The notes beneath the pieces were generated by a model. It did not search any database. It saw only the letters and a program-made list of their open reading frames with translations, and had not been told where the DNA came from. This document shows positions 46,044 through 57,161 of a stretch of DNA of 64,000 bases, in pieces. The position numbers were made by a program, and so were the translations under genes. Source of the stretch: Psettodes erumei (taxonomy: Eukaryota > Chordata > Actinopteri > Pleuronectiformes > Psettodidae); the NCBI GenBank assembly GCA_016785225.1, contig JAFBJZ010000364.1, forward strand, positions 105,283 through 169,282. Direction: 5' to 3'. Position 1 is the first letter of the stretch. Every line of letters begins with the position of its first letter.

Positions 46044-46579
46044 TAGTGGTGTGCGATACTGCATATTTTGGTATGATCCAATACCTTGTAAAGACGGGCC
46101 AGTATTGCCGATACGATACCGATACTTATCAATAAATAAGGTGGATGCATCATTGAATTGCTAAATCTCAATTAATTTTCATGACCTTAAGTGTTTTTTG
46201 TGATGGTTCCTTTTTTATTATGAAATAGTTAAAACCCAGGACAGAATTAGGACATTAATTAAATAGAAAATGCTTTATTGTCAAATATTTTAAGAAAAAT
46301 CTTTTTGCTTTGCCCGTCTAAGTCACGTCACATGACTCATGTGACGGTGCAACATCTAAACAAGAAAGGGTGAGGGGGAGCAAAGTGTGCCTGCTCTGTG
46401 CCGACACAGGAGCAGCGAGTCCGGCGACCTGGCTGTTTCCTCTTTGCCGAAACCGCAGCATTGCAAACAAGAGTGGAACTTAATGTAAAGAATCAATCTC
46501 ACCAGGCTAATATCGATCCGATACCGATACCTACTTGGTATCGATACTATCGATATTTGGATTGATCCGCCCACCACTA
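46044..46579 (+). mobile_element. hAT-type MITE, copy 3 (536 bp)
   Basis: Starts TAGTGGTGTGCG, ends CCACCACTA, with a perfect 8-bp target duplication 'atctccat' (46036-46043 and 46580-46587). Same orientation as copy 1, opposite to copy 2, from which it is separated by only 57 bp. Confidence 0.94.
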
Positions 46580-46589
46580 ATCTCCATGC

Positions 46590-47534
46590 TCTGAGCCCAG
46601 TTCCTGCAAGAACAGCTGGAACTGGCAGTGATTCAGGCCACGTGCCCAAGTTCACTGTTTTCATGACCGTGGTATCATCCCGCTCTAGAGCCTTTCCACA
46701 CAGAGCTTCTTGATGGATAATGCAATGATACAATGAGTTATGATGAGTTATCAGTGGCATGTGACAGTTACTTTTTTTTGTAATTTCTCCTTCATTAGTC
46801 CAACCAAGCCTGTTTTTCCTCCACACATCACAGGTGAACCATCTGTAGTTAGTCCCACCAACTTTTCCCATGGCAATTTATTTTTACTTATGGACTTCTC
46901 CTCTGCATCAAAAATGTTGGGCCCGTTGTGGCCCCATGTATGGCAGCTACATCCAAGAGCTCCTCAGTGATAGAGAAGTCCGGTTTTACGCCTCAAATAA
47001 AAATGGATAAATGCACTGTATCCACGTTGTCTGTACTTTCATCCAAAGCTAATGGAAAAGCTAGACAGCTGTACGTCTCTTTGGCCAGCTGTTGCTAAAT
47101 TTCCCGCTAGTTGCTTAACACAGTCCGCGATGGTGTTGCTTGACAAACTAACATCTTGAAAAGTGTGTATCTTGTCGAGACACACCTGCTCACACACTTT
47201 TAGCATGCACTACTTCAAAATTGCACCCTCTGAAAAAGATTTTGAAGCTCGGGTGACTTCTTCATCCACAATAAAGCTTGCTTTCATTGCTATATCATGG
47301 CTGTAGCCTTTGTAAGCACATTCTGCTGTGACTTCACAGGAGGTTACATTTTGCATACTTAGCTCTGTGTTTGGTTTCAAAATGCCAATGTGTATTATAC
47401 TCTTTCACGACTGACACCGCCTCATAACACAAAAGACATACTGGTTTTTCACCTTGAAGTACAAACATGTATTTGTTTTCCCATCTTTCATCAAACTGCC
47501 TTCCTATTGCATCAATTTTTCTCTTCTTGAACAT
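46590..47534 (-). pseudogene. hAT transposase remnant (GTF2IRD2/ZBED-like), N-terminal half
   Basis: The start at 47534, 'MFKKRKIDAIGRQFDERWENKYMFVL' then 'KPVCLLCYEAVSVVKEYNTHWHFETKHRAKY', is a BED-type C2H2 finger. Going left: 'GYSHDIAMKASFIVDEEVTR' (~47290), 'IHTFQDVSLSSNTIADCVKQLA' (~47155), 'GPNIFDAEEKS' (~46915), 'LVGLTTDGSPVMCGGKTGLVGLM' (~46860-46800, the catalytic-region signature), 'LYHCIIHQEALCGKAL' (~46720). Frames change several times. The C-terminal half is absent; MITE copy 3 lies at its end. Same family as 14.1-15.2 kb. Confidence 0.8.
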
Positions 47535-47544
47535 GTCTGGGTTA

Positions 47545-48055
47545 ATTTATCAAAATTTCTCAGTTCTATTTGTTGGGAAAATCGCCTTGACATGACGTTG
47601 CTGCAGTCTTGTGGTGAGAGGCTGTAACCTTGGCGGGTAACAATCGAAATACATTGTGGGAGATGTAGTTTATGGTCAACGTGTGCTTTAAAGTAGTAAA
47701 AACTTATTTTAAGATGAGATGAGAACAACCCATCAAGCTCTCGGTCCACATAAAATGACGTGACAGGCCACATTTGGCCCGGGAACCTTGAATTTGACAC
47801 GTGCACTAAGGCAAGAAGAGTACAGTCTACTCCATAACTCCAAACCAAGATTTAATCCAATCAGCAGAGGTAAATCCAGAACAGGTGGTACAGAAAAACA
47901 AACAGGATATGAAGTAGGGAGAAACACAAACTACCACCTGGCATGTGACAATGGAAAAGTGACTGGTATATATAATGAGGAGTAAATGAGCAACAGGTGT
48001 GTGGAAGAACAAGCAGGCTGCCCAATGGCAGGCTGGCAAACAATACTGAGGGAGT
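47545..48055. other. No gene seen
   Basis: Remainder of hAT flank and unrecognised sequence. The open frames here have no recognisable content. Confidence 0.35.
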
Positions 48056-48059
48056 GTCT

Positions 48060-48335
48060 ATTGTCACTGCTTACTGTTTACTGCCTTAATTATCATGTTC
48101 TGTCATGATTCATTGCACTACAAGTACCCCTGTATTTTGCACTACCTTTGCACAACCATGGCACTGTCTTTTGTAAGTCCTCTGTTTATACTGTACTTTA
48201 GACTGTATTTATATTTTTATATTTTTTTATACATCTTTTCTTGCACCATGGGTCAGAGAGGACTGTAATTTCAATTGTGCTGTATGTCCTGTATGTGTTG
48301 TATAATTGACAATAAAGCTGAGTTTGACTTAGACT
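48060..48335 (+). repeat. L2/CR1-type LINE 3' end
   Basis: 3' UTR-like sequence with 'ttgcactacctttgcacaa', a T/A-rich middle and the tail 'ttgacaataaagctgagtttgact', characteristic of fish L2-type LINE ends. No coding sequence. Confidence 0.6.
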
Positions 48336-48339
48336 TTTA

Positions 48340-49205
48340 TTGTGGGTAAATGATGTGGTGTAATGGTAAAAGTTAGCCCTTTGGCTGGGATGTCCTTTTC
48401 TGGGTGGGTAAGTTCCTTGTCTGATTCCTGTTTTTAACCCATCTGTCTTGCGTTATCATTCCGAGTGGGACAGTTGATTTTTTGCCTTGAAGTGAGTTCC
48501 TTTGTACCTTATGTAATGAAGCTCAGTGAGGTGTGGTGAACGCAGCCCAGGTAGCTGGCAAAACTTCTCCCTTAGCTCCTCCCCCTGATTAGGCGATGTG
48601 TAAAAAGGCCTCAGTTGGCATAGTTCAGCCTCTTGCTGGTCCCCGGTGGTGAGTAGGATCCCCATTTTGTGTCCTTTTGGGTTGATTTTAAAGTTGTACA
48701 CTCAATAACATGTGATTTTGTATTTTAGGCTCATCGGCTGCTGTTCTGCTTTTGTTACGTTTTTGTTTTGCTTTTGTTTCTTTGTTAGGTTTGCCGTTTG
48801 TTTCCATTTCTTTATTTTTGGGACCAGCTTTTTCATTTCTTTTGAACTTATTTTGCCAATTTTGCTTAGTTATCAGGTGTTGATGTGGGGGGTTTGGTCC
48901 AGTTTTATTAAGTTTGCTTATGAAGTACATTTTTGTTTAGAAATATTCAAGTGTGTTTTTGAGATTGTTTAATTATCAATTGTGGTTGTTTTTTGGTTCT
49001 TTTCATTTTAGGAAGTTTGAGTTTCAGTGTGACCTGTGTGTCCTCAGGTGGAGGGGGGTGGCTAGGCACTGTGGTGAGGACCTTACTCCTGCACTCCTGT
49101 TGCATGCAAGTTGGCACTGGGGCTCTTTTAGTGCATGGTTTGTCTAGACTAGTGAGGTAGGGTTACTTTCCCAGCAGTCTGCCTCCCACTGAGGGCCTCA
49201 GCCCA
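48340..49205. other. No gene; possible LTR-like piece
   Basis: 48520-48690 has a TATA-like 'gtgtaaaaaggcctc' with downstream sequence resembling an LTR R region, but no borders are visible. The T-rich remainder codes for nothing recognisable. Confidence 0.3.
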
Positions 49206-49927
49206 CTCAGTCATTCTTCAGATAAGGGACAAAAGGGGTTTTAATTTTCCAAAAATAAAATCACCTTATTTCCAACACATGTCCTTATATTATGGTTGCA
49301 CAAGGTCTTGGCCTTCTTTTTTGCTGTTTAAGAACAATCTCCCAGATCAATAGTTTTTACAAATATTTCATGTTTGCTGGGCAAGTCCAAGATTTTGTCA
49401 ACACCATAAGACACAAAGAAACAAAAAAATGTATGTGTTCTGAATTAACTTTGTCCTGGAATTTTCACTCTTGGAGGTTGCATTAATCTCTGTTCGTCTG
49501 TCTGTGTTGTAATACTAGTAATATTACTTTTAGTAGTTAAATTTATTAAGCTTTCAATGATTATATTCAAGGGCATGCGACTAAACACATTTTGTTTTAA
49601 ATCTCTATAGCAAACAATTATATTTAGCAATGTAAAAAATACACATTTAATTAGGAAATGTAGAGTTTTTATTGTAACAACTTGAAACAATGTAATACAA
49701 TCTCTTTTTAAAGAAAAAAAAAACTTAAAGAGTCATCTTATGGAGTTGACACAACGCTTATGGAGTTGACACACCAATTATGGTGTTGACAAATCAGAAC
49801 ATAAATGGAGATAACTTCATTGAACATTGCCACTGAACTTCAGAAGCTTGACATTTCAAATGTAACAACATAAAACACTATTTCATGTAATCATACATTG
49901 AGAACAGGAACTAGGCAGTAGGCATAT

Positions 49928-49935
49928 TAATAATA

Positions 49936-49965
<30 letters not shown>
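49928..49965. repeat. (AAT)n microsatellite
   Basis: About 38 bases of AAT repeat with slight imperfection. Confidence 0.9.
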
Positions 49966-49966
<1 letters not shown>

Positions 49967-50129
49967 TTTTATAATAAGTAATCAGTATCAAACTACAATT
50001 TAATCTTTTGTATCATGTACAAACAAATCAGACCTAAACAATCCAATTGGGTTTGGACTGATAGCCTAGTTTGTCAACATTTAAAAAATATATTTCTGTA
50101 AATTAATTAAAATGGCTTTTAGAGGCATC

Positions 50130-50132
<3 letters not shown>

Positions 50133-50164
<32 letters not shown>
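50133..50164. repeat. (AT)n microsatellite
   Basis: About 32 bases of AT repeat. Confidence 0.95.
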
Positions 50165-50167
<3 letters not shown>

Positions 50168-50374
50168 CTATTTATATTTGAATATATGTTAATAATAGGC
50201 ATTGCATTGCAGATTTCAGCATGAGAATGATACATAATCTTCAATATATATGAAGTATATATGAGGATATGCAACACTGATATGCAGAGATGTCACTTAA
50301 ATAGATAATAAGTAATAAAATAAAATGTTAATTGATAAGACTGAGTGGAATGGGGAAATTACATAATTTTAATA

Positions 50375-50568
50375 ATAAACAAGATGGCTGCTGCCAAAAA
50401 AAAAAACATGAGTTATGATGAAAAATGTATTATTTTGTCAACACCATAAGGCAAAGGGTCAACTCCATAAGACATAAATCCTTATGGAGTTGACGACTTA
50501 TGGAGTTGACAAAATAATACATTTTTCATCATAACTCATGTTTTTTTGGCAGCAGCCATCTTGTTTAT
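50375..50568. repeat. Nested palindrome (hairpin) with motif-bearing loop
   Basis: Outer arms 50375-50450 and 50497-50568 are mirror images apart from one substitution and an A-run length difference (11 against 7). The 46-base spacer holds a second, perfect 14-bp inverted repeat (GTCAACTCCATAAG at 50458-50471, CTTATGGAGTTGAC at 50481-50494). All four copies of the motif in the structure lie at stem ends. Confidence 0.9.
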
Positions 50569-51241
50569 CACCAGCTGCTTATGGCCTCAACAATGAAGTT
50601 ATTTAAAACTTTTATTACAAAAAAACTCAAATAAACCTTGACTTTTAGCAACTATGGTGTTGACACATTATGGTTGTGACACTGAATGTTTTCTTATAGA
50701 GGTATTGATGGAAAAAATATAAAATCTTAACTTACCAGAGCTGGAGCCTCATGGCATGTGTATCAAACAGGAAGTGGTAAAGGGGTCCTTAAAGTGTGAG
50801 TTGGCCACAATAATGCCTGTTTTTTGCACTTTTAGAAAAATCTTATGGTGTTGACACAAGCTCTGGACATGACTTAAATCACTTAAAAAAGTACATAAAA
50901 ATGTTTCTTAAATTGTTAACTTTTATGCAGCTTGAATAATTATTTGTAATACTTTATGACAATAGCCATGATGTTTGTTTTATTTTACTTTTAGCTATTA
51001 TTTAAGGATTTTGAAATTATGAAACCTGCTTTCGGACAAGGGTTTTTTGGGTGCTGGCAACACACTGAGCCATAAAAAATAAAATCTATGTGTAAAAACC
51101 TTGAATTCATGTTTTATAGTACAATTCTGTACTTGTTCTTTTATTGAATATAATCATTTGACATATTTTATATACATTTTAACCACAAAATGAGTGTTAT
51201 CCCTCGGACATGTTTTGTCCCTTATCTGAAGAATCACTGAG

Positions 51242-53479
51242 AGCAACACAGACATACATATGTGAACCATAAGTTCCAGGTGACCTCTGATGTGACAGAC
51301 AGGTGAGCTACAGCCTCGCAGGTGAGCTCTGATACCTTCAAACATGATAAGTGAAATATGTTGTCAGGAACTGAATGAGAAATAATACAAGAATGATTTT
51401 TTTAATATCACTTAAAGATGGGAATGAAGGTCACTGTGGCTCTATCATGAATCTCTTGAAGTGTGTCACCACATCAACAAAATGAAGACAGAGCCACAGA
51501 ATCTCACGTTAAATTTGAAAACGCGTCGCGGCAGGTAGTAGCACATAGTTTTATACATTCAGTTTCTTGCAACATTTTTTAAAAAATGTATTCATTAAAA
51601 AATGTAAAATAAAACAAAACAAAGTACAATTAAATCATGATACAAGGCCTGTTTAAGGTCCGTTATATCAGCAAACATTAAATTTCAAGTAAACTTTCTG
51701 CAGTCAGGACCTTTGTGTGTGTGAATGAGAACTAAAGAAAGAGTGCCATGTGACAAAAAATGTACCAAAGATAAAATCAAAACACGTCAGGTATGCTACA
51801 GAGTTTTTACAATAGTCAGATTTGTAGTTGTAATTACAGCTTATATGTTGATGTAAACACACCTTAAACATCTTAAAAGAAATTGTTCATTTATGATAAC
51901 TCTGATGACAGGATTGCAGCATCTGTTGAACCACAATCAACAGTGTTGTCCCACTTTAACAACACAACCTGGAGACCATTTCTACATAATTGTGGTAAGA
52001 TGAGACATTAAACCACCATACATTTTTTAGTGACTGTTTTTCTCTTAAAGATATACTCCTTATTCTTATAATTAGTACCCTAGATCTTATAAATAACACA
52101 GAATAGGAACAGTGGGCTGTTTCAGGTGGGGTAGGTAGTAGCACTTGAAGCAAAAATTTTAGTTTCTTTTTTGTTTTTTCAATCAAAAACTCTCCCTTTT
52201 TATAATTGTTTGAGCTGAATATAAAATGCCTGTCTGATGTTTGTTCTGTCTTTTTTAAGTTTCAATGTTTGGTTAGCTTCATTTTCACATTTTCACAGCG
52301 TCATCAGGAAGGATTAAACTAGGAAGAAAAAAAAAATACATTTATTTCAAAAATTGCAAAAATCTACCAGATTAGAAAAGAGCAATACAAAGAGGGTGGG
52401 GGAAAAATAGGTATTCTTCTGTGTGTGTGCATACTGTAAGTGTGGCCGTGGGTAATGTGGGGGAACAAAATATTCTTGTGGTTATTTCCCCAAAGGGAAA
52501 AGCCAAGTCTATGAAGTGTGCAAGTTGCTCAGAGTATGTGTGCATTTGTGTGGATGGGGGTTGTGATTGACAGGCTGTGACGAGTTGCCTCTTATTCCCA
52601 TCTGCACCCTGAGCTTCCGATCCGATCAATCAAAAACTTGTGGGATGGGAATGTTGAGGAAGCAGGAAAACATGACTCGCTTCCCTGGTTTTACACAAAC
52701 TCAGATGGACAGCTCGATCGATCCAAGGCCTCATCCCCACTGCTGCTTTAAAACAACACCAGACAGCTGCTCAGGGCTGAATCTCAAACAGTTTCCAAAT
52801 GAACTGTAACTGTGCTGGAACTTAAATTTGTTGCATTACTAATAGTTTTAACATTAGTTTTGAAACTGTTCTTACTAGAGATATGTGGTACTTAAACACA
52901 AGGGTGAAGTAATTACTCTGATTCATTACTGTTTAATTTAAAATAAGTAATATTTCTGGTATTGTCCATAGAAGCAGAATAGTCCAAATGTGTGCAGTGC
53001 AAGAGGCAATACTTACCATGGCTCTAAAAAAGTTTTTACCATCTTTCAAAACACCTTACAAAAATATGTATGAATATATGAACATGGAAGAGTATGTTAA
53101 AGTTTGGGAAATATGTATTCTTACTTCCTTGTCATGAAATAGATGATGAGAAGACTGATACCACTCACATATGTAGTCAGCTAGTTTAGCTTAGCATTAA
53201 CCCATTTATGACTGGGAGTTGGGAAACAGCTGTCTGACTCTGTCCAAAGGTTAAAAAAAAACAAAACATCAGTTCTTCTTGTCATGGATTTAGCTAATAT
53301 TAAGTTACATTTATAGTTTAAATACACTAATAATTATTGACTGATGTGATTTTAATCTCCTTAATTACTTAAGTCAAATTGGTTTCATTCTAGTCCAATC
53401 CCAGAACAGAAATGCTGCTAAAAGTCAGAAAAACAACATGAAATTAAGTTACACTTGACTGTAACTGTAACTTTACAAC
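51242..53479. other. No gene seen
   Basis: AT-rich intergenic-type sequence. Short open frames (for example 52372-52629 on the minus strand and 52567-52809 on the plus strand) have no recognisable content. Confidence 0.4.
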
Positions 53480-53760
53480 ATATTACACACACACGCACAC
53501 ACACACCTACATCGTCCAGAGTGGGGTACACCTTGGACAGGTTGCCAGTCTATAACAGCTGACACATAGAGACAATGAACCATCACACTCACAGTCACAC
53601 CTACAGATAATTTTCAGTCACACAGTCAACCTAACCTGCATGTGTTTGGTGGAGTGGGAGGAAGCAGGAGTACCTGGAGAAAACCCACGCAGGTACAGTG
53701 AGAATATTCCTGCTGTGAGGTGACAGTGCTAACCACTATATGACCATGCTGCCCCCACAT
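53480..53760 (+). repeat. Widespread fish dispersed repeat
   Basis: Contains 'gttgccagtctataacag', 'aacctaacctgcatgt', 'gtgggaggaagcaggagtacc', 'ggagaaaacccacgcagg' and 'gtgctaaccactatatgacc' in order, a degraded copy of a repeat well known in fish and other vertebrate assemblies. Non-coding. Confidence 0.75.
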
Positions 53761-54453
53761 ACATACGTACACACACATTATATTTGTTTCTTTCGACATT
53801 AACTTTGGTTTGCAGCTTGTCTTAGGGAACTTATACTAATATTCCCTATTATTGTACAGAGGTCCTTCTTGAGTGAGCTGGTTCAGAATCTGTTTAGTAC
53901 TTGATTATACTGTATAAAATGACAAATTTAAGAGCCAAAACAGAAAGGTATGCAAATCTGAAAAAAAGTCTACGTGGGCAAGATAGGGTTAACCCCTTAA
54001 TGCCTGAATTTATTTCCAATTATCAAAAAAAAATGTTGGTGTGTGTTTTTGCTTTCAATTAGATGCTAAATTAAGTTGAGAGTGTTAATTTGAGAATAGC
54101 ACATAAAATAGATATAAATCTATTATTATATATTATCTATGATGCAAATTAGCGACAGGCAATGAAGGTAAAAAAAAAATACCTGTTCCCTTCTCAGGTA
54201 TGAAGATTCTTTTATTAATGTAACAAAGCAATACTAATACAGATGCTATTTTGGCTGTTTTGGTGGTTTGATGCTAAATCACGACAATAGGTGTTAAGGG
54301 GTTAAACAAATATAAAGCAGTTTGAAGATTTGGTTTTATTTAGAAAAATGTACTGTAAGCAATAGTTTGGAGAGTGTGTTTCTATACTCTGTTGGGCAAA
54401 AGGAAAAGCAGGTGAACAAACAAACGATAAAAATAATAAATTCTTGTTTGCAC
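53761..54453. other. No gene seen
   Basis: AT-rich sequence without recognised features, up to the solo LTR. Confidence 0.4.
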
Positions 54454-54941
54454 TGTTGGATTATTATGAAACTAAGTGTTCTTAGTTCTCATCATGCCAT
54501 GTCATGCCATAGCCTTATGATATGTTAATCACTGCTTCGCTGCTGCTTGCTCATCAGAACAGAATGCACCACATCTGATTTTAACACTCGCTCGGGTCCA
54601 GCTAGAGCCAGTTGGCTACACATAGCAAGACACTGATAACACTCAGGGTCGCACTCCCTGGCGCCAGGAGGATAACACTCAAGGATATGTTCCCTGGTCC
54701 TAGGAGGAGTCAAGATGTATAAGAACTTACGATTTCCTTAGTTTGGGGCTTCGTCTCTCCAACTCTTAAAGTGGACGGGTCGAAGCCTCAGCGCTGACTC
54801 CATACTCATCTTCCGTGCCTCTAAAATAAATTGTTAACCATATGCCGTAGTTGCATCTTCTGTCTTGGTACTCTTTGACTAACTTCCTTCCCCTGGAATA
54901 AAGTTCCCGGATGAGAGGACACGGCAGTGCCCGGTCCAACA
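54454..54941 (+). repeat. Solo LTR, family A copy 2 (488 bp)
   Basis: Starts TGTTGGATTATTATG, ends GTCCAACA. Flanked by a perfect 4-bp duplication 'gcac' (54450-54453 and 54942-54945). Nearly identical to 42919-43406, same length. The 4-bp duplication and TGTTGG...CCAACA ends suit an endogenous retrovirus or gypsy family. No internal coding region of it is in the window. Confidence 0.94.
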
Positions 54942-55351
54942 GCACTTTGAACTGTTGGAAGTAGCATCTGAGGCTTTTGTTCCTTTTGTTGGGACCTGAA
55001 CCTGGTGGTGAGCAATGGAGGTTCACCACGCATAACCAAGTTTAGACCACATGGCTATCTTTGTCTTGGAGTCAAAGGAAAGCACCGGAACCTTCAGGTG
55101 TGAAATCCAATCCAGCAGCCACCACTGGATGACTGTGGCATGTGACCTCTGAGGTCTTTAAGTCATATAAAGGCTTTGCTCAGCCTTTGTTCGTTCTCTT
55201 CCTACTCTCTTCTCCACTCAACTCCACCCTGGAATCACTCTCCAGGGACCCCCAGCTGTGCAGCTGCAACTGGGCGTCTGAGGTAGCCTGCTGACCAAAG
55301 CAGATCCTCAGGCCTTTCCTCACAGCGGCGACGCGAGAGCCTGCTGAGGAA
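54942..55351. other. Promoter-like/unrecognised sequence left of the inverted repeat
   Basis: Includes a TATA-like 'catataaagg' at 55164-55173 followed by a C/T-rich run, which may be an LTR U3/R junction. Otherwise unrecognised. Confidence 0.3.
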
Positions 55352-55722
55352 TGATCAAGATCCGGCAAACAAATTCCATTAGCCAACAAACACAAGGTTT
55401 GTAGGCTAATCCCCCATACAACAGGAGCCACACAGCTAGTTAGCACCGAGCTGCTAACCAACTATGTCAAAGGCGGCCAGTTTCCCTCCAGCATCTGCCA
55501 TCAGGACCACACAGCAAAGACTGCCTTCCAACATCGGAATTCCAACTCTCTTAGCTTGGCCCTTTCATCAGGAACCGCCAGCCAAAGGAGCAACACACCA
55601 GAGAGAGTGTCTCTCACACCAGAACTGGTAAAACCATCTGGCCCTAGTCAAGCTAAGATAAAGCAAGAACTGTGATTTGATGTATTTGTGTTTACTGAGT
55701 GTTGTGATCAGTTTGGTTGACA
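55352..55722 (+). repeat. Large inverted repeat, left arm
   Basis: The reverse complement of this arm matches 56465-56852 with few differences by eye. Shared text includes 'gttagcaccgagctgctaac', 'ggccagtttccctccag', 'gactgccttccaacatcgga' and 'agagagagtgtctctcacac'. Spacer about 740 bp. Function or family unknown. Confidence 0.88.
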
Positions 55723-56211
55723 GTGTTGGGCCAGCGTAACACGTGGTCACCAATTGTTCTTTACCTCACGGGGGCACCATTTGCTGGAGCACCCTTTGTT
55801 GAGGTTGCCTACTAAGGGCACTAATTATTGGGGTTTGGCTATCCAAAATAGTTAATAATTATTAGAATAATAATTATTAATTATTAAATAATTGGATCTA
55901 ATACATTAGATCACCTCGGGGCACCACCCTTGTTACAAGGGAAAGATAGCCAATTTATCAAATCAATCTCATAACTAGTACTAAATTGTCAATTTGGAAC
56001 TCTGATTAATAATTAATTTAATAACTAGAACCAAAATTACCAGATTAACAACTAGTTTAGGTAGAAGGAATTTGGAGTTCTTGACCGTGTAGAGGTTGGC
56101 GGAATTCACTCTTGTGCAACATTAAACAGACAACAGGTATGTTTAATAATCATTTATTAACGAGAATAAAAGAAAAGGAAACATACAATCTAGCTACAGT
56201 GTACTTTCTAC

Positions 56212-56262
<51 letters not shown>

Positions 56263-56464
56263 TGGGTGTGTCAAAATGGCTGCTGAGGCCTGGAGGCCCT
56301 GAACAAAGAAGATCTGTGGAGGCACTCAGACCATGTGCTGGGTGAGTGTGTGTGTGTGTGTGTGTTTCACGAGGTGCCAGGTTAGAGGAAGGATGGTTAG
56401 TCAGCATGCAAGCATAACCTAACTACATCTACTTAACAATGTGGCAGAGCCAACTATACAATAA
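55723..56464. other. Spacer between inverted-repeat arms
   Basis: AT-rich, with (GT)n at 56213-56261 and a shorter one near 56345-56366. No gene. Confidence 0.5.
56213..56261. repeat. (GT)n microsatellite
   Basis: About 49 bases of GT repeat. Confidence 0.96.
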
Positions 56465-56852
56465 CCTGTCTACCAAACTGATCACAACACTCAGTAAACA
56501 CAAATACATCAAATCACTGTTGATGATTTATCTTAGCTTAGCTTGTCTTAGCTTGACTAGGCCCAGTTGGTGTTACCAGTTCTGGTGTGAGAGACACTCT
56601 CTCTGGTGTGTTGCTCCTTTGGCTGGTGGTTCCTGATGGAAGGGCCAAGCTGAGAGAGTTGGAATTCCGATGTTGGAAGGCAGTCTTTGCTGTGTGGTCC
56701 TGATGGCAGACGCTGGAGGGAAACTGGCCGCTCCTTTGACGTAGTTGGTTAGCAGCTCGGTGCTAACTCGCTGTGTGGCTCCTGTTGTACGGAGGATTAA
56801 CCTACAAACCTTGTGTTTGTTGGCTAATGGAGTTTGTTTGCTGGATCTTGAT
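56465..56852 (-). repeat. Large inverted repeat, right arm
   Basis: Mirror of 55352-55722. It ends 6 bases before the 5' LTR of the copia element, and sequence matching the continuation of the left arm does not reappear after the 3' LTR. Confidence 0.88.
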
Positions 56853-56858
56853 CGTTGC

Positions 56859-57146
56859 TGTTAAGATATGTTATTTACTGTATGTCCTCAGTTGTGTGTC
56901 AGTAATGTGTGTATTTATGCCACAAAGGGGCGCTACAGCGCAAGCTATAGAGGACGTGTGTGCGTTTTCTTTATGTTTGTTCTAATTGACTTACCGTAGT
57001 CAATTCGGTTCGTTTTAGTGTGTGTAGCTGTATGACCGTGAGATGTGTCTTCAGCTCAATAAAATATGCAAGAAAGGCTAAAAGAAGCTTCACCTCTTTT
57101 CCTCCGAATGCAATGTTAGCTGCAGAAAGTCTTATGAAGCTCAACA
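56859..57146 (+). repeat. Copia 5' LTR (288 bp)
   Basis: TGTTAAGATATG start, CTCAACA end. It includes the polyadenylation signal 'caataaaata' near 57056 and the text 'aaggggcgctacagcgcaagc'. Shared with the 3' LTR up to 'gctgcagaaa', after which the two differ. Confidence 0.9.
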
Positions 57147-57161
57147 GGTTATGGGCCCAGG
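57147..57161 (+). promoter_or_regulatory. Primer binding site complementary to initiator tRNA-Met anticodon arm
   Basis: GGTTATGGGCCCAG lies immediately after the LTR. It is complementary to the conserved anticodon-loop region of eukaryotic initiator tRNA-Met (CTGGGCCCATAACC), the internal 'half-tRNA' priming known from Drosophila copia. Confidence 0.85.

Larger units (their letters stand above)
49206..51241. mobile_element. Unrecognised 2-kb inverted-repeat unit
   Basis: Bounded by a 29-bp inverted repeat with one mismatch: CTCAGTCATTCTTCAGATAA... at 49206-49234 and its mirror ...TCTGAAGAATCACTGAG at 51213-51241. The inside is AT-rich, lacks any credible ORF, holds microsatellites at 49928-49965 (AAT)n and 50133-50164 (TA)n, a nested palindrome at 50375-50568 and about 11 copies of a TTATGG(A/T)GTTGACA motif on both strands. 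No target duplication was seen next to the terminal repeat. Best guess: a non-autonomous DNA element of a family I do not recognise. Confidence 0.5.

Noticed and set aside
49206..51241. CRISPR-like or satellite array explanation for the repeated TTATGG motif
   Set aside because: Spacing is irregular, copies occur on both strands and intervening sequences vary in length from 4 to several hundred bases.
56112..56407. 77- and 85-residue frames around 56.2 kb
   Set aside because: Same artefact of the (GT)n run.
57147..57161. A tRNA gene remnant
   Set aside because: Only the anticodon-arm complement is present, on the wrong strand for a gene and placed exactly after an LTR; it is a primer binding site.
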